This document shows, one piece after another, positions 17,906 to 26,551 of a stretch of 64,000 bases of DNA; the stretch's first letter is position 1, and each line of letters starts with the position of its first letter. Both the position numbers and the translations under genes were made by a program. Where the stretch lies: contig NZ_JACLAW010000007.1 of assembly GCF_014230315.1 (NCBI RefSeq), positions 124,001 through 188,000 on the forward strand, read 5' to 3'. The DNA comes from Novosphingobium flavum. GTDB taxonomy: Bacteria; Pseudomonadota; Alphaproteobacteria; Sphingomonadales; Sphingomonadaceae. The notes beneath the pieces are model-generated. The model made no database searches, was not told the origin of the DNA, and was given only the letters and a program-made list of their open reading frames with translations.

Positions 17906-18166
17906 ATGGGTTTCGGGTCAATCTGGCACTGGGTGATCGTGCTGATCGTGGTGCTGGTCCTGTTCGGACGTGGCCGCGTTTCGGAAATCATGGGTGATTT
18001 CGGCAAGGGCATCAAGAGCTTCAAGGAAGGCATGGGCGACGAGACGAAGCCCGCCGCGCCGCCGCCGCCTGCTGCTCAAATTCCGCCCGCTGCGCCTGTC
18101 GCGCCCGCTGCTCCGGCCGAACCGGCCGCCCAGCCGCAGCAGACCACCGACACCGTTCAGCACTGA
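17906..18166 (+). CDS. tatA: TatA, twin-arginine translocase pore subunit
   Basis: The 86-residue protein has one N-terminal membrane helix ([15 protein letters not shown]), the hinge [17 protein letters not shown], an amphipathic helix and an Ala/Pro-rich tail, the TatA plan. It oligomerises to conduct folded, twin-arginine-tagged proteins. ACGGAG lies upstream of the ATG. Several proteins encoded in this window carry Tat signals. Confidence 0.95.
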   Translation: MGFGSIWHWVIVLIVVLVLFGRGRVSEIMGDFGKGIKSFKEGMGDETKPAAPPPPAAQIPPAAPVAPAAPAEPAAQPQQTTDTVQH

Positions 18167-18192
18167 TCGCCCGGCGAGGCGGATAGAGCGTC

Positions 18193-18621
18193 ATGTTCGA
18201 TATCGGTGCCGACGAGCTGCTGCTGACGGCAGTCGTCGCGGTCGTCGTGATCGGTCCGAAGGACCTGCCCAAGGCGCTGCGCGTCGTGGGGCGCTGGGTT
18301 GCGAAGATGCGGCGCATGTCCAATTCGTTTCGCGCGGGGATCGAGAACGTGATCCGCGAGGCCGAGCTGGAAGAGATGGAAAAGCAATGGCGCGAGCAGA
18401 ACGCCGCGATCATGGCCCAGCATCCCACCGCCACCCCGGATGACGAGGCCGCCGCGGCGACGGCGGCTTCCTATGGCGAGCCCCCGGCCCTGCCGCCTGC
18501 CGATCCTTTGCCCGTGCCCGATCCGGTTTCCACCCATCCGCTAGCCGAAGGCGACACCGCGCAGGATCACAGCCCTGCCGTGCCGGCCCCGCGCCCGGCC
18601 GCGATCGATCCGGCGCCCTGA
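18193..18621 (+). CDS. tatB: TatB, twin-arginine translocase receptor subunit
   Basis: The 142-residue protein begins MFDIGADELLLTAVVAVVVI, the typical TatB membrane helix with a conserved acidic residue near the start, followed by GPKDLPKALRVVGRWVAKMR and an amphipathic helical domain. The C-terminal third is Pro/Ala-rich and likely disordered. It binds Tat signal peptides together with TatC, whose gene begins 2 nt downstream. Confidence 0.95.
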   Translation: MFDIGADELLLTAVVAVVVIGPKDLPKALRVVGRWVAKMRRMSNSFRAGIENVIREAELEEMEKQWREQNAAIMAQHPTATPDDEAAAATAASYGEPPALPPADPLPVPDPVSTHPLAEGDTAQDHSPAVPAPRPAAIDPAP

Positions 18622-18623
18622 CC

Positions 18624-19415
18624 ATGGCCTTTCGCATCCAGGACATCGACGATAGCCAGGCTCCGCTGCTTGACCACCTGATCGAGCTGCGCACCCGGCT
18701 GATGCGCTCGATCATGGCGCTGGCCGTGGCCTTCGGCATCTGCCTCTATTTCGCGGGCGACATCCTCTCGTTCCTGCTTCACCCGCTCGCGATGGCGGGG
18801 CAGCAGAAGCTGGTCTATACCAAGCTCTACGGGCAGTTCTTCGTCGAACTGAAGGTGGCGCTGTTCGCGGCCTTCTTCCTCTCGTTCCCGTTCATCGCCA
18901 ACCAGATCTGGGCTTTCGTCGCGCCGGGGCTCTACGCCAAGGAAAAGAAGGCCTTCCTGCCCTTTCTCTGGGCCACGCCGATCCTGTTCACGGCAGGGGG
19001 CGCGCTCGCCTATTTCGTGGTCATGCCCACGGCCTTTCGCTGGATGCTGGGTTTCCAGGGCAGCCACGGCGGGGTGCAGATCGAGGCCCTGCCCAATTCC
19101 GAGGACTACCTCGGCCTTGTCATGCAGTTCATCCTCGCCTTCGGAGTGAGCTTCCTGCTGCCGATCCTGCTGCTCCTGCTCAACCGCGCGGGCATGGTGA
19201 CCCGCGCCCAGCTTTCCGGCGGGCGCCGCTACGTGATCGTGGCGATCACCGCGCTTTCGGCCGTGATCACCCCGCCGGACGTCGTCTCGCAGCTGATGCT
19301 GGCGATCCCGCTGCTGTTCCTGTTCGAGGGCGCGCTGCTGGTCATGCTGTTTACCGAGCGCAAGGCGGCCAAGGAGGCCGCGAACCTGCCGGTGGTGAGC
19401 GAGCAGCAGGGCTGA
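18624..19415 (+). CDS. tatC: TatC, twin-arginine translocase core subunit
   Basis: Polytopic inner-membrane protein of 263 residues with six predicted helices and the TatC signatures LLDHLIELRTRLMRS near the N-terminus, FLSFPFIANQIWAFVAPGLY, and VITPPDVVSQLMLAIPLLFL. It recognises the twin-arginine motif. It is the last gene of the nagZ-scpAB-tatABC run. The next ~110 nt show nothing clear, and then composition changes. Confidence 0.97.
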   Translation: MAFRIQDIDDSQAPLLDHLIELRTRLMRSIMALAVAFGICLYFAGDILSFLLHPLAMAGQQKLVYTKLYGQFFVELKVALFAAFFLSFPFIANQIWAFVAPGLYAKEKKAFLPFLWATPILFTAGGALAYFVVMPTAFRWMLGFQGSHGGVQIEALPNSEDYLGLVMQFILAFGVSFLLPILLLLLNRAGMVTRAQLSGGRRYVIVAITALSAVITPPDVVSQLMLAIPLLFLFEGALLVMLFTERKAAKEAANLPVVSEQQG

Positions 19416-19526
19416 GCGCGGGGCGCGGCTGATTGGCTGGCGTGGGCGAATTTCGGTGGGGGTGTTCGTTCGTTTTCGGAAATGCGCGGTATGGCGGATA
19501 AATGGCCGGAATATCGGGTATGACGA

Positions 19527-19982
19527 TCACCGTGCTGGGAGAGTCACCAAGCCATTTTCGATCAAGGTTGCCTGCCGTTTCTTCATGTAAGCCTGAAATG
19601 CCTCGTCCGTTGCCCATGAAGACACTTGATTGAGCGAACTAGGTCGCAGAACCACTCCTCCATCCCTGTAGGTCAAGCGCCCATTCACCCTGAACTGCGC
19701 CACTACTGCGTGCGCTGACAATTCATCGGTATGCGAGTAGAGATTTTGGACTACGTCAGGATCGAGTTCAACGATCTCGCCACATCTGTAGTCGGTGAAG
19801 TAAATGCCGCCTCCATGATACTCTGTCATAACTTCAATAACTTCGCCGCGCCATGACACGTCTAAGCCCTGCCAAAAATGGCGGTTGGTTGGCATGTGGC
19901 AAATGTCAGCGGATTGCGATGTGCAGCCGACGCAAGCCGCGAATAGGCTACCCAGCGAGGCGCATTTGCCGACCATCTGCAT
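19527..19982 (-). CDS. Hypothetical lipoprotein-like protein in a low-GC patch
   Basis: The 151-residue product is not recognised. The N-terminus (SLFAACVGC) could be a short lipoprotein signal with lipobox FAAC. The rest is soluble and has no familiar motif. Base composition is clearly lower than the neighbours: the 60 bases from 19561 hold 30 G or C, whereas flanking genes are about two-thirds GC. This suggests recent acquisition. It has no operon partners, being separated from both flanking genes. Confidence 0.55.
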   Translation of the reverse strand: MQMVGKCASLGSLFAACVGCTSQSADICHMPTNRHFWQGLDVSWRGEVIEVMTEYHGGGIYFTDYRCGEIVELDPDVVQNLYSHTDELSAHAVVAQFRVNGRLTYRDGGVVLRPSSLNQVSSWATDEAFQAYMKKRQATLIENGLVTLPAR

Positions 19983-20292
19983 ATTCTCATCCTATCTGAC
20001 GGCGCAATGTGCGCAATGTCGGCGTTTCCGGACAGCCGGCTTTAACCCAGCACGCTCGGCTAAACGCCCCTGAGCCGAAACAATTTTCCTACTCCACTCG
20101 CGCCTGTCATCCTCTGCCCGTTCTTTGACAAGGTGGATCGGCAGTGCGCTGGATTGGAAAAGTGTCACCCATGCATTCAAGCGCAAGTAGCTGAAAAGGC
20201 AGGGCCGGCATCCGAACGCAGGGTGACACTTGTGTCACCCTCGGGTCCGAAACGGTTGCAATGTCCACCTATCCGGTCAGGCAGCTTCGCGC
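19983..20292. other. 310-nt gene-free, atypical-composition stretch
   Basis: No credible gene. It contains a 9-bp tandem duplication GCGCAATGT (20002-20010 and 20011-20019), the 22-bp palindrome described separately, and a further copy of GTGTCACCC (20162-20170). On the minus strand it can be read as a short arginine-rich frame containing LAERAGLKPAV, the kind of spurious translation often produced by decayed tRNA-like sequence. Confidence 0.5.
20220..20241. repeat. Perfect 22-bp palindrome
   Basis: AGGGTGACAC (20220-20229), TT, GTGTCACCCT (20232-20241). A partial copy, GTGTCACCC, occurs 58 bp to the left at 20162. No T tract follows on either strand, so it is more like an operator or recombination site than a terminator. 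Confidence 0.6.
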
Positions 20293-21924
20293 TTACTGAT
20301 GCGGCGCTGACCAGACCTTGCGGCCGCCGACCCAGGTTTCGAGCACTTTCGTTTCGGCCAGTTCGGCAGTCCCGGCGAGAAGCGGATCGCGGTCCACCAC
20401 GATGAAGTCGGCCTGTTGGCCCACGGCGATGCGGCCGAACTTGCTTTCGGCGAAGGCGGCGTAAGCGCTGCCGGCGGTGAAGGCGGCGAGGGCCTGTTCG
20501 CGGGTGACCTGTTCGGCCTCGGCGTGGGCGGCGGCGGCAGCCACGGCGGCGAAGGGGCTGGGCGAGCCGGACGAGGCGCCGGTGCCGAAGGTGAGGCTGG
20601 CGCCGTTCTTTACAAGCGAGGCGGCGGGCCATGTGCTGGCGGCGCGGGGCGAGGCATCGCCGGGGCGCAGGCCGGGCAGCACGCCCTTGGCGGGAAGCCG
20701 CGCGGCGTCGGCCGGGTCGAGCCGTTCGAGGCCCTCGATCCGCCAGCGGCGGTCGCCCTTGTAGGTTTCGGACAGCTCGGAAACGGCGTCGAGCGCGGCG
20801 GCAGCCGCCGCATCGCCATTGGCCTCGACCGCGACCTGAAAGCGGTCGATCCCGGCGCGGCTCATCAGGTTGCGCAACTGGGTGGGATTGAGGCGCGGCA
20901 GGCCGGTGACGGTGGGGGCGGCAGTGGCGGTGGGGGCATAGGGCGCCTTGAGCCAGGCCCCGCGCGTGGAAAGGCCGCCGTCGAGCGTGAGGGCGACGCC
21001 GCTCAGGCGCAGGTGATCGTTATAGAGCCACGGGGTCGGGCCGGGGCCGCCGATCAGGCTCATTGCATCGGTGCCTTCGGCATAGCCGATCACACGCAGG
21101 CGCAGGGTGCCGGCATCGCCGGCGCGGCGGTAGGACTGCCAGTCCTCCATCGTCGTGCCGAAATCGGTGACTGCGGTGATGCCCTTGGCGAGGATGAGGT
21201 CCTGCGCCGTGGCGAAAGCGAGGTCGCGGTCTTCCGGGCGGGGGGCGGGGACGGCCTTGTCAACGAGGGCGAGGGCGGTTTCCGTCAGCGCCCCGGTGGG
21301 CTTGGCGCCGGGAGCTGCGCGTTCGATCCGGCCGCCTTGCGGGTCCTTCGTCGGCGCGGTGATCGCGGCGGCCCTGAGCGCGGCGGAATTGGCCCAGCCG
21401 GCGTGACCGTCGGCGCTGATCAGCCAGACGGGGCGGTCGGCCACCACGGCGTCGAGGTCGGCGGCGGTGGGCAGGGCTTCCTGCCCCCAGCGGGCAGAGT
21501 CCCAGCCGCGACCGATGATCCATGCGCGATCGGGGTGAGCGGCGGCATAGGCGGCGATGCGGGCCTTGGCCTCGGCCAGCGACTTTGCCGGGGTGAGGTC
21601 GAGGGTGAGCGCGGTGAGGCCGAGTTCCAACACCTTGGCGTGGCCATCGACGAGGCCGGGCAGGACCACGCGGCCCTTGAGATCGAGCAGGTAATCGACC
21701 CTGGCCGGGCGCTTGTCTCCGGCGCGCAGGACCTGCGCGATGTGGCCGTCGTTGCCGATGACGAAGCCGGTAAAGCGCTCGGCCGTGCCGTCACGGGTGA
21801 AGGAGAGGCCCTCGACATGGTCGATCAGGGTATCGGCCAGAACCGGGGCGGGCAGAACCAGAACAGGCGGGCAGGCGGCCGCGAGCAGCAAGGCGGCGGC
21901 GCGCGCCGATCGGGCGGGGATCAC
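20293..21924 (-). CDS. Exported YtcJ-type amidohydrolase homologue lacking metal ligands (likely pseudoenzyme)
   Basis: The 543-residue protein has a signal peptide (AAALLLAAACPPVLVLPAP) and the overall plan of amidohydrolase-3/YtcJ proteins. Every expected metal ligand position I can align is changed: the HxH after the first strand reads HAK (residues 95-97), the usual VAVHAIGD reads VAVEANGD (Glu 367), RIEHA reads RIEGL (Gly 398), the Lys before DGxL is gone, and the terminal SDxP motif reads TGASSGSP. Start is GTG 21924, overlapping the upstream dehydrogenase stop as GTGA. It may bind rather than hydrolyse its ligand. Confidence 0.75.
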   Translation of the reverse strand: MIPARSARAAALLLAAACPPVLVLPAPVLADTLIDHVEGLSFTRDGTAERFTGFVIGNDGHIAQVLRAGDKRPARVDYLLDLKGRVVLPGLVDGHAKVLELGLTALTLDLTPAKSLAEAKARIAAYAAAHPDRAWIIGRGWDSARWGQEALPTAADLDAVVADRPVWLISADGHAGWANSAALRAAAITAPTKDPQGGRIERAAPGAKPTGALTETALALVDKAVPAPRPEDRDLAFATAQDLILAKGITAVTDFGTTMEDWQSYRRAGDAGTLRLRVIGYAEGTDAMSLIGGPGPTPWLYNDHLRLSGVALTLDGGLSTRGAWLKAPYAPTATAAPTVTGLPRLNPTQLRNLMSRAGIDRFQVAVEANGDAAAAAALDAVSELSETYKGDRRWRIEGLERLDPADAARLPAKGVLPGLRPGDASPRAASTWPAASLVKNGASLTFGTGASSGSPSPFAAVAAAAAHAEAEQVTREQALAAFTAGSAYAAFAESKFGRIAVGQQADFIVVDRDPLLAGTAELAETKVLETWVGGRKVWSAPHQ

Positions 21925-22835
21925 GCGTTCTTGCCCGCAGGTCTGCGTCCCGGCAGGGGGAGGCGGCGGACCAGGGCGCTGGTATCCTGCCGGCCGCCGC
22001 CGATGGCCTGGACCTCGGCGAAGAACTGGTTGACCAGCGCGGTGATCGGGAGGGAAACGCCAAGGCCGCGCCCTTCGTCCATGGCGAGGCCAAGGTCTTT
22101 GCGCATCCAGTCCACCGCGAAGCCGAAATCGAACTCGCCCTCGGACATGGACTGCCAGCGGTTGTCCATCTGCCACGACTGGGCGGCGCCTCCGGAGATC
22201 GCCTCATAGACCTTGTCCATGTCGAGGTGGCTGGCCTGGGCGAAGCGGACCGCTTCCGACAGGCCGGAGACGACCCCGGCGATGCAGATCTGGTTGACCA
22301 TCTTGGCAAGCTGGCCGTAGCCGGACTTGCCGATGTGGACGACGCGCTTGGTATAGGCGGCGAAGATCGGTTCGGCCACGCGCATCGCTTCGGGGCGGCC
22401 GCCGCACATCAGGGCGAGGGTGCCCTGCTCGGCGCCGATCTGGCTGCCGGTCATCGGCGCGTCGACGCAGAGGATTTCCTTGTCGCGCGCCTCGACCGAG
22501 ATCTGGCGGGCGATCCGTGCCGAGGAGGTGGTGTGATCGATGTAGAGCCCGCCGCGCTTGAGCCGGGTGAAGACGCCCGAGGGGCCGAGCACGACATCGG
22601 AAAGATCGTCGTCGTTGCCGACGCAGGTGATCACCACGTCGGCGCCCTCGGCCGCCTCGGCCGGGGTCTGCGCGACGCGGGCGGCGAGGCCGGGATTGGC
22701 GGTGAGCCATTTGTCCAGCCGCTGGGCCGAGCGGTTGTAAACGGTGAGCCGGTGCCCTGCCGCGCCAAGATGGCGGGCGATCGGGCCGCCCATGATACCT
22801 AGCCCGATGCAACTTATGTTACGCAGTTCACTCAT
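21921..22835 (-). CDS. NAD(P)-dependent beta-hydroxyacid dehydrogenase (3-hydroxyisobutyrate dehydrogenase family)
   Basis: The 304-residue oxidoreductase has the N-terminal dinucleotide motif GLGIMGGPIARHL, the substrate loop DAPMTGSQIGAEQGTL, and the catalytic lysine in GYGQLAKMVNQ, all signatures of the HIBADH/tartronate semialdehyde reductase/glyoxylate reductase family. Start chosen at ATG 22835 rather than ten codons upstream, because the Rossmann fold begins directly after. The exact substrate cannot be told. Co-transcribed with the degenerate amidohydrolase through a GTGA overlap. Confidence 0.88.
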   Translation of the reverse strand: MSELRNISCIGLGIMGGPIARHLGAAGHRLTVYNRSAQRLDKWLTANPGLAARVAQTPAEAAEGADVVITCVGNDDDLSDVVLGPSGVFTRLKRGGLYIDHTTSSARIARQISVEARDKEILCVDAPMTGSQIGAEQGTLALMCGGRPEAMRVAEPIFAAYTKRVVHIGKSGYGQLAKMVNQICIAGVVSGLSEAVRFAQASHLDMDKVYEAISGGAAQSWQMDNRWQSMSEGEFDFGFAVDWMRKDLGLAMDEGRGLGVSLPITALVNQFFAEVQAIGGGRQDTSALVRRLPLPGRRPAGKNA

Positions 22836-22918
22836 GCCTTGCTGTTTAGCCACAAATGGCGGCAAGGGAAGGCGTGGGGGGCGGTTGTTTCTAACCTGTG
22901 AGTGATTATTGGACCGCC

Positions 22919-23302
22919 ATGACAGCTGAACGATTTCAATCCTGGGCCCGCGGCCTGTTCTGGCTTGCCATGGCCGGCGCGACGACCCTGGCGGTGATGC
23001 CGCGGCAGCCGGTCCTGCCGACCGACGTGCTGGGCGACAAGTTCAACCACATGCTGGCCTTCACCGTGATGGCCGTCCTGGCCTTTCTCGGCTGGCCCGC
23101 CGTGTCGCGCCTCAAGGTGGTTTTCCGCCTGTCCGTGCTGGGCGCGCTGATCGAGGTGGTACAGGCGATTCCGGCCGTGCACCGCGACAGCGATGCGCGT
23201 GACTGGGTGGCCGATACCGTGGCCGTGCTGGTCGTGGCGCTGGTGCTGGGCAAGCTCGCGCGGCGCCGCGTGGCCGCCGCCGTTGCCGACGCGGGGCAAT
23301 AG
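22919..23302 (+). CDS. VanZ-like membrane protein
   Basis: The 127-residue protein has three to four hydrophobic segments and resembles small VanZ-family proteins: DKFNHMLAFTVMAVLAFLGW in the first half and RDSDARDWVADTVAVLVVAL, with the Asp-x-x-x-D/N-x-x-G-like pattern, in the second. Function of single-domain VanZ proteins is not established. A GTG at 22898 is an alternative start. It diverges from the dehydrogenase and precedes threonine dehydratase by 41 nt. Confidence 0.7.
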   Translation: MTAERFQSWARGLFWLAMAGATTLAVMPRQPVLPTDVLGDKFNHMLAFTVMAVLAFLGWPAVSRLKVVFRLSVLGALIEVVQAIPAVHRDSDARDWVADTVAVLVVALVLGKLARRRVAAAVADAGQ

Positions 23303-23343
23303 CGGTTTCCTTGCGCGCCGTTTTCCACTAGGGCGCGGCGGTT

Positions 23344-24591
23344 ATGGAAAAGCTCGCTAGCCCCCTCGCCGAGGCCGCACCGGTCCTCACCCCTGCCGAC
23401 GTTCGCGCGGCGGCGGAGCGAATTTCGGGCAAGGTGGTGCGCACGCAGACCCTGCTCAGCAAGACGCTGAGCGCGATCGCCGGGTGCGAGATCTGGATCA
23501 AGTTCGAGAACCACCAGTTCACCGCCGCCTACAAGGAGCGCGGCGCGCTCAATGCCCTGCTGCTGCTGCCCAAGGAGCAGCGCGAGCGCGGGGTGATCGC
23601 GGCCTCGGCCGGCAACCATGCGCAGGGCCTGTCGTATCACGGCACCTCGCTGGGCGTTCCGGTGACGATCGTCATGCCGCGCACCACGCCGATGGTGAAG
23701 GTGATGCAGACCGAGTCGGTTGGCGGCAAGGTGGTGCTGGAAGGCGAGACCTTCGACGAGGCCTATGCCCATGCCCGGCGACTGGAGCAGGAGCTGGGGC
23801 TGGCCTTCGTCCACCCGTTCGACGAGCCCGCCGTGGCCGCCGGGCAGGGCACCGTGGCGCTCGAGATGCTCGAGGACGTGCCGCAGCTCGATGCGCTGGT
23901 GATCCCGGTGGGCGGGGGCGGCCTCGCCACCGGCATGGGCACGGCGGCGCGCGGGATCAATCCCGAGATCAAGCTCTACGGGGTCGAGCCGGAACTGTTT
24001 CCCTCGATGTACAACCTGCTCAAGGGTACGCAGTATCCGATCGGCGGCGACACGCTGGCCGAGGGCATCGCCGTGTTCGAGCCGGGGCGCTTCACCAGCC
24101 GCTCGCTGGCCGGGCTTCTGGACGATTTCTTCCTCGTCACCGAAAGCGAGATGGAAAGCGCGCTGGCGCTGCTGCTGCAGATCGAGAAGACCGTGGTGGA
24201 AGGGGCTGGCGCCGCCGGCCTTGCCGCCGTGCTGGCGAACCGCGAGGTCTTTGCCGGGCGCAAGGTCGGCATCGTGCTTTCGGGCGGCAACATCGACACG
24301 CGCCTGCTGGCCAACGTGCTGCTGCGCGATCTTGCCCGCTCGGGCCGCCTCGCACGGCTGCGGCTCACCCTGCAGGACCGCCCCGGCGCCCTGTTCAAGG
24401 TGATGGAAGAGTTCAACGCCCACAACATCAACATCATCGAGATCTGGCACCAGCGGATCTTTACCCATCTGCCGGCCAAGGGCCTGATCACCGACATCGA
24501 GTGCGAGGCGCGCGACCGCGAGCAGCTCGAGGCGCTGGTCGCCGCGCTCAGGGCCAAGGGCTACGATGTGAGCCAGGTCGACGTGAACTGA
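23344..24591 (+). CDS. ilvA: Threonine ammonia-lyase with C-terminal ACT domain
   Basis: PLP enzyme converting threonine to 2-oxobutyrate and ammonia. The 415 residues include the PLP lysine in AAYKERGALN (Lys 64), the phosphate-binding loop VGGGGLATG (about 189-197), and a C-terminal ACT-like domain from about residue 340 (LTLQDRPGALFKVMEEFNAH). The single short ACT domain is that of the catabolic-type/YgeX-TdcB-ACT subgroup rather than the longer biosynthetic IlvA with two regulatory subdomains. It stands alone, with a weak hairpin downstream. Confidence 0.92.
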   Translation: MEKLASPLAEAAPVLTPADVRAAAERISGKVVRTQTLLSKTLSAIAGCEIWIKFENHQFTAAYKERGALNALLLLPKEQRERGVIAASAGNHAQGLSYHGTSLGVPVTIVMPRTTPMVKVMQTESVGGKVVLEGETFDEAYAHARRLEQELGLAFVHPFDEPAVAAGQGTVALEMLEDVPQLDALVIPVGGGGLATGMGTAARGINPEIKLYGVEPELFPSMYNLLKGTQYPIGGDTLAEGIAVFEPGRFTSRSLAGLLDDFFLVTESEMESALALLLQIEKTVVEGAGAAGLAAVLANREVFAGRKVGIVLSGGNIDTRLLANVLLRDLARSGRLARLRLTLQDRPGALFKVMEEFNAHNINIIEIWHQRIFTHLPAKGLITDIECEARDREQLEALVAALRAKGYDVSQVDVN

Positions 24592-24599
24592 CCCACCGT

Positions 24600-24630
24600 T
24601 CCCGCGCGGGTGCAGGGCGCCGGCGCGGGA
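24600..24630 (+). terminator. Weak hairpin after threonine dehydratase
   Basis: TCCCGCGC (24600-24607) pairs with GCGCGGGA (24623-24630) across a 15-nt loop, 8 nt after the stop codon. No T tract follows, so its terminator role is doubtful. Confidence 0.3.
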
Positions 24631-24681
24631 GGTGACGGAAATTTCATGCAACCTCCCGGCCCCGCAGGGGTTTGACCGGGG

Positions 24682-25452
24682 ATGGAAACGCAACAGCAAG
24701 CCGCCGTGGTCACCGGCGGGGAATCCGGCATCGGGCGGGCCTGTGCCCTTGCCCTCGGCAGGGCCGGGCACCCGGTGACCCTGACCTGTTTCTCCGATCT
24801 GGCCGCTGCCGGAGCAGTCGTCGCGGAGATCGAGGCGGCTGGCGGGCGGGCGCTGGCGCGGCAATGCGACGTTGGCCGCGAGGCAGACGTCGAGGCCCTG
24901 TTCGCTGCGGCCGAGGCGGCGTTCGGACCGGCCGGGCTGCTGGTCAATTCGGCCGGGCTCAACATGACCGGCACTCCGGTCGAGCGGATGGAACTGGCCC
25001 AGTTCGACCGGGTGCTGCGCGCCGACCTTTATGGCCCGTTCCTGACCTGCCGCCGTTTCGTGCGCGGGATCGGGGCTGTGGGCGGCGGGCGGATCGTCAA
25101 CGTCTCCTCGATCCACGAGCGAGCGCCGCGTCCGGGTGGGCTCGACTATGACGCGGCCAAGGGCGGGCTGGCGCAGCTGACGGCCACGCTCGCGCTGGAG
25201 CTTGCGCCGCGCCGCATCGCGGTCAATGCCGTGGCGCCGGGGATGATCCTGACGCCGATGAACCAGTCGGCCATCGACGATCCCGCCGAGTTGAAGGCCA
25301 AGGAGGCGGCGATTCCGTGGGGCCGCGCCGGAAGACCCGAGGAAGTGGCGGACCTCGTCCTGTTCCTGCTGTCTCCGGTGGCCGACTACATCACCGGCAG
25401 TACCGTCACTATCGACGGGGCGTTGTCGCTCACCGTGGCGCTGGGCGCATGA
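24682..25452 (+). CDS. Short-chain dehydrogenase/reductase (glucose/3-oxoacyl reductase-like)
   Basis: Classical SDR of 256 residues with cofactor motif TGGESGIG (11-18), NSAG (89-92), catalytic Ser near 143 in VNVSS, and YDAAK (Tyr 156, Lys 160). The C-terminus VADYITGSTVTIDGALSL is usual. The pairing with a downstream glycosidase-like propeller protein by an ATGA overlap or 11-nt gap hints at a sugar substrate, such as a sugar 1-dehydrogenase, but the sequence does not settle it. Confidence 0.88.
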   Translation: METQQQAAVVTGGESGIGRACALALGRAGHPVTLTCFSDLAAAGAVVAEIEAAGGRALARQCDVGREADVEALFAAAEAAFGPAGLLVNSAGLNMTGTPVERMELAQFDRVLRADLYGPFLTCRRFVRGIGAVGGGRIVNVSSIHERAPRPGGLDYDAAKGGLAQLTATLALELAPRRIAVNAVAPGMILTPMNQSAIDDPAELKAKEAAIPWGRAGRPEEVADLVLFLLSPVADYITGSTVTIDGALSLTVALGA

Positions 25453-25463
25453 GGGGGTGTGAG

Positions 25464-26387
25464 ATGACGGTCGACTTCGCGGTCGAGGGAATCGAGGTGG
25501 TGGTGCTCGACATTGCCGGGGCCGACGGGTTGCTCGCCGGGCACGACCTGATGAGCCCCTATGTCTGGCGCGGCGAGGACGGGATCAGGTTGCTGGTGCG
25601 GGTTCTCCCCAATCCGCTCGGGCCGCAGGACCCGACGGGGGTGATCTATGCCGGGCGCTCGGCCGACGGGCTGGCCTTCGCCATGCAGGAGCAGCCGGCG
25701 ATCGTGCCCGGCCCGGCCGATTTCGACGCCGGGGGTGTGGAGGACCCGACCGTCGTCGTCTCCGAGGCGGGGGAACTGCTGGTGTTCTACACCGGGGTCG
25801 ACGCGCGGCGCGAGCAGGGTTCGCTGCTGGTGGCGCGTGGAAGCGACATGGACGACCTGACCAAGCAGCAGGTCCTGCTCAAGGCGCCGGAGGGCGAGGG
25901 CAACATCAAGGAGGCGACCGTGGCGCGCGGGGCGGATGGGCGCTACCGCCTGTTCTACGAATATGCCCGCGACAATGCCTCGCGCATCGGCCTCGCCTTG
26001 TCCGACAGTCCGGAAGGGCCGTGGGAGGTGGTGGACGATCCCTTCACCATCCGCGCCGATGGTTGGGACAACTGGCACCTCTCGACCGGGCCGATCTCGG
26101 CGCCGCCGGGCGAGTGCCCGGTGATGTTCTACAACGGCGCGACCGACGATGCGCGCTGGCGGATCGGCTGGATCGCCTTCGACGAGAACTACACCCGCGT
26201 GGTCGACCGCTGCATCGAGCCGCTGATCGTGCCGCCGCCGCCGCGCCTGCGCTCGGGCACGGACATTGCCTTTGCCGCCTCGTGCCTTGATGGTGGGGGC
26301 GGGGGCCGGAAGGACTGTCTTGAACTCTATTTCTCGCTGGAAGACAGGGTCTTGCGGCGGGCGCGCGTGAAGCGCTTTTCAGCCTGA
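25464..26387 (+). CDS. Five-bladed beta-propeller glycosidase-like protein (GH43/GH130 type)
   Basis: The 307-residue soluble protein has repeated propeller-like motifs: AGGVEDPTVVVSEAGELLVFYTG-type blade signatures (key residues G-V-E-D-P-T around residue 90), EATVARGADGRYRLFYEY and PVMFYNGATDDARWRIG. The EDP-T and FYTG patterns are those of GH130/GH43/GH32-like folds that act on glycans by phosphorolysis or hydrolysis. I chose ATG 25464 because GAGGGGG lies 7 nt upstream; ATG 25449 would overlap the SDR stop. No signal peptide is seen, favouring a cytoplasmic, phosphorylase-like role. Confidence 0.7.
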   Translation: MTVDFAVEGIEVVVLDIAGADGLLAGHDLMSPYVWRGEDGIRLLVRVLPNPLGPQDPTGVIYAGRSADGLAFAMQEQPAIVPGPADFDAGGVEDPTVVVSEAGELLVFYTGVDARREQGSLLVARGSDMDDLTKQQVLLKAPEGEGNIKEATVARGADGRYRLFYEYARDNASRIGLALSDSPEGPWEVVDDPFTIRADGWDNWHLSTGPISAPPGECPVMFYNGATDDARWRIGWIAFDENYTRVVDRCIEPLIVPPPPRLRSGTDIAFAASCLDGGGGGRKDCLELYFSLEDRVLRRARVKRFSA

Positions 26388-26551
26388 GATAACCCGCCCG
26401 GAGGGGGGCTGGCACAAAAATCTCGGCATTAAGGCTAATTGATGGTTAAGGCCCTTTCTTCGCGGTTCCCGAGGATGCATATTCGGCAGTGAAAGGGCGC
26501 GTTCTGTGGTAGAACGCTGCAGCAATCGACGGGTCAAGGAAGCAAGCGCGC

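Noticed and set aside
20035..20080. A tRNA-like 3' end, suggested by the minus-strand reading LAERAGLKPAV
   Set aside because: The T-arm does not fold properly (no TTCGAAT-like loop) and no acceptor or anticodon stem is visible; at best a decayed remnant.
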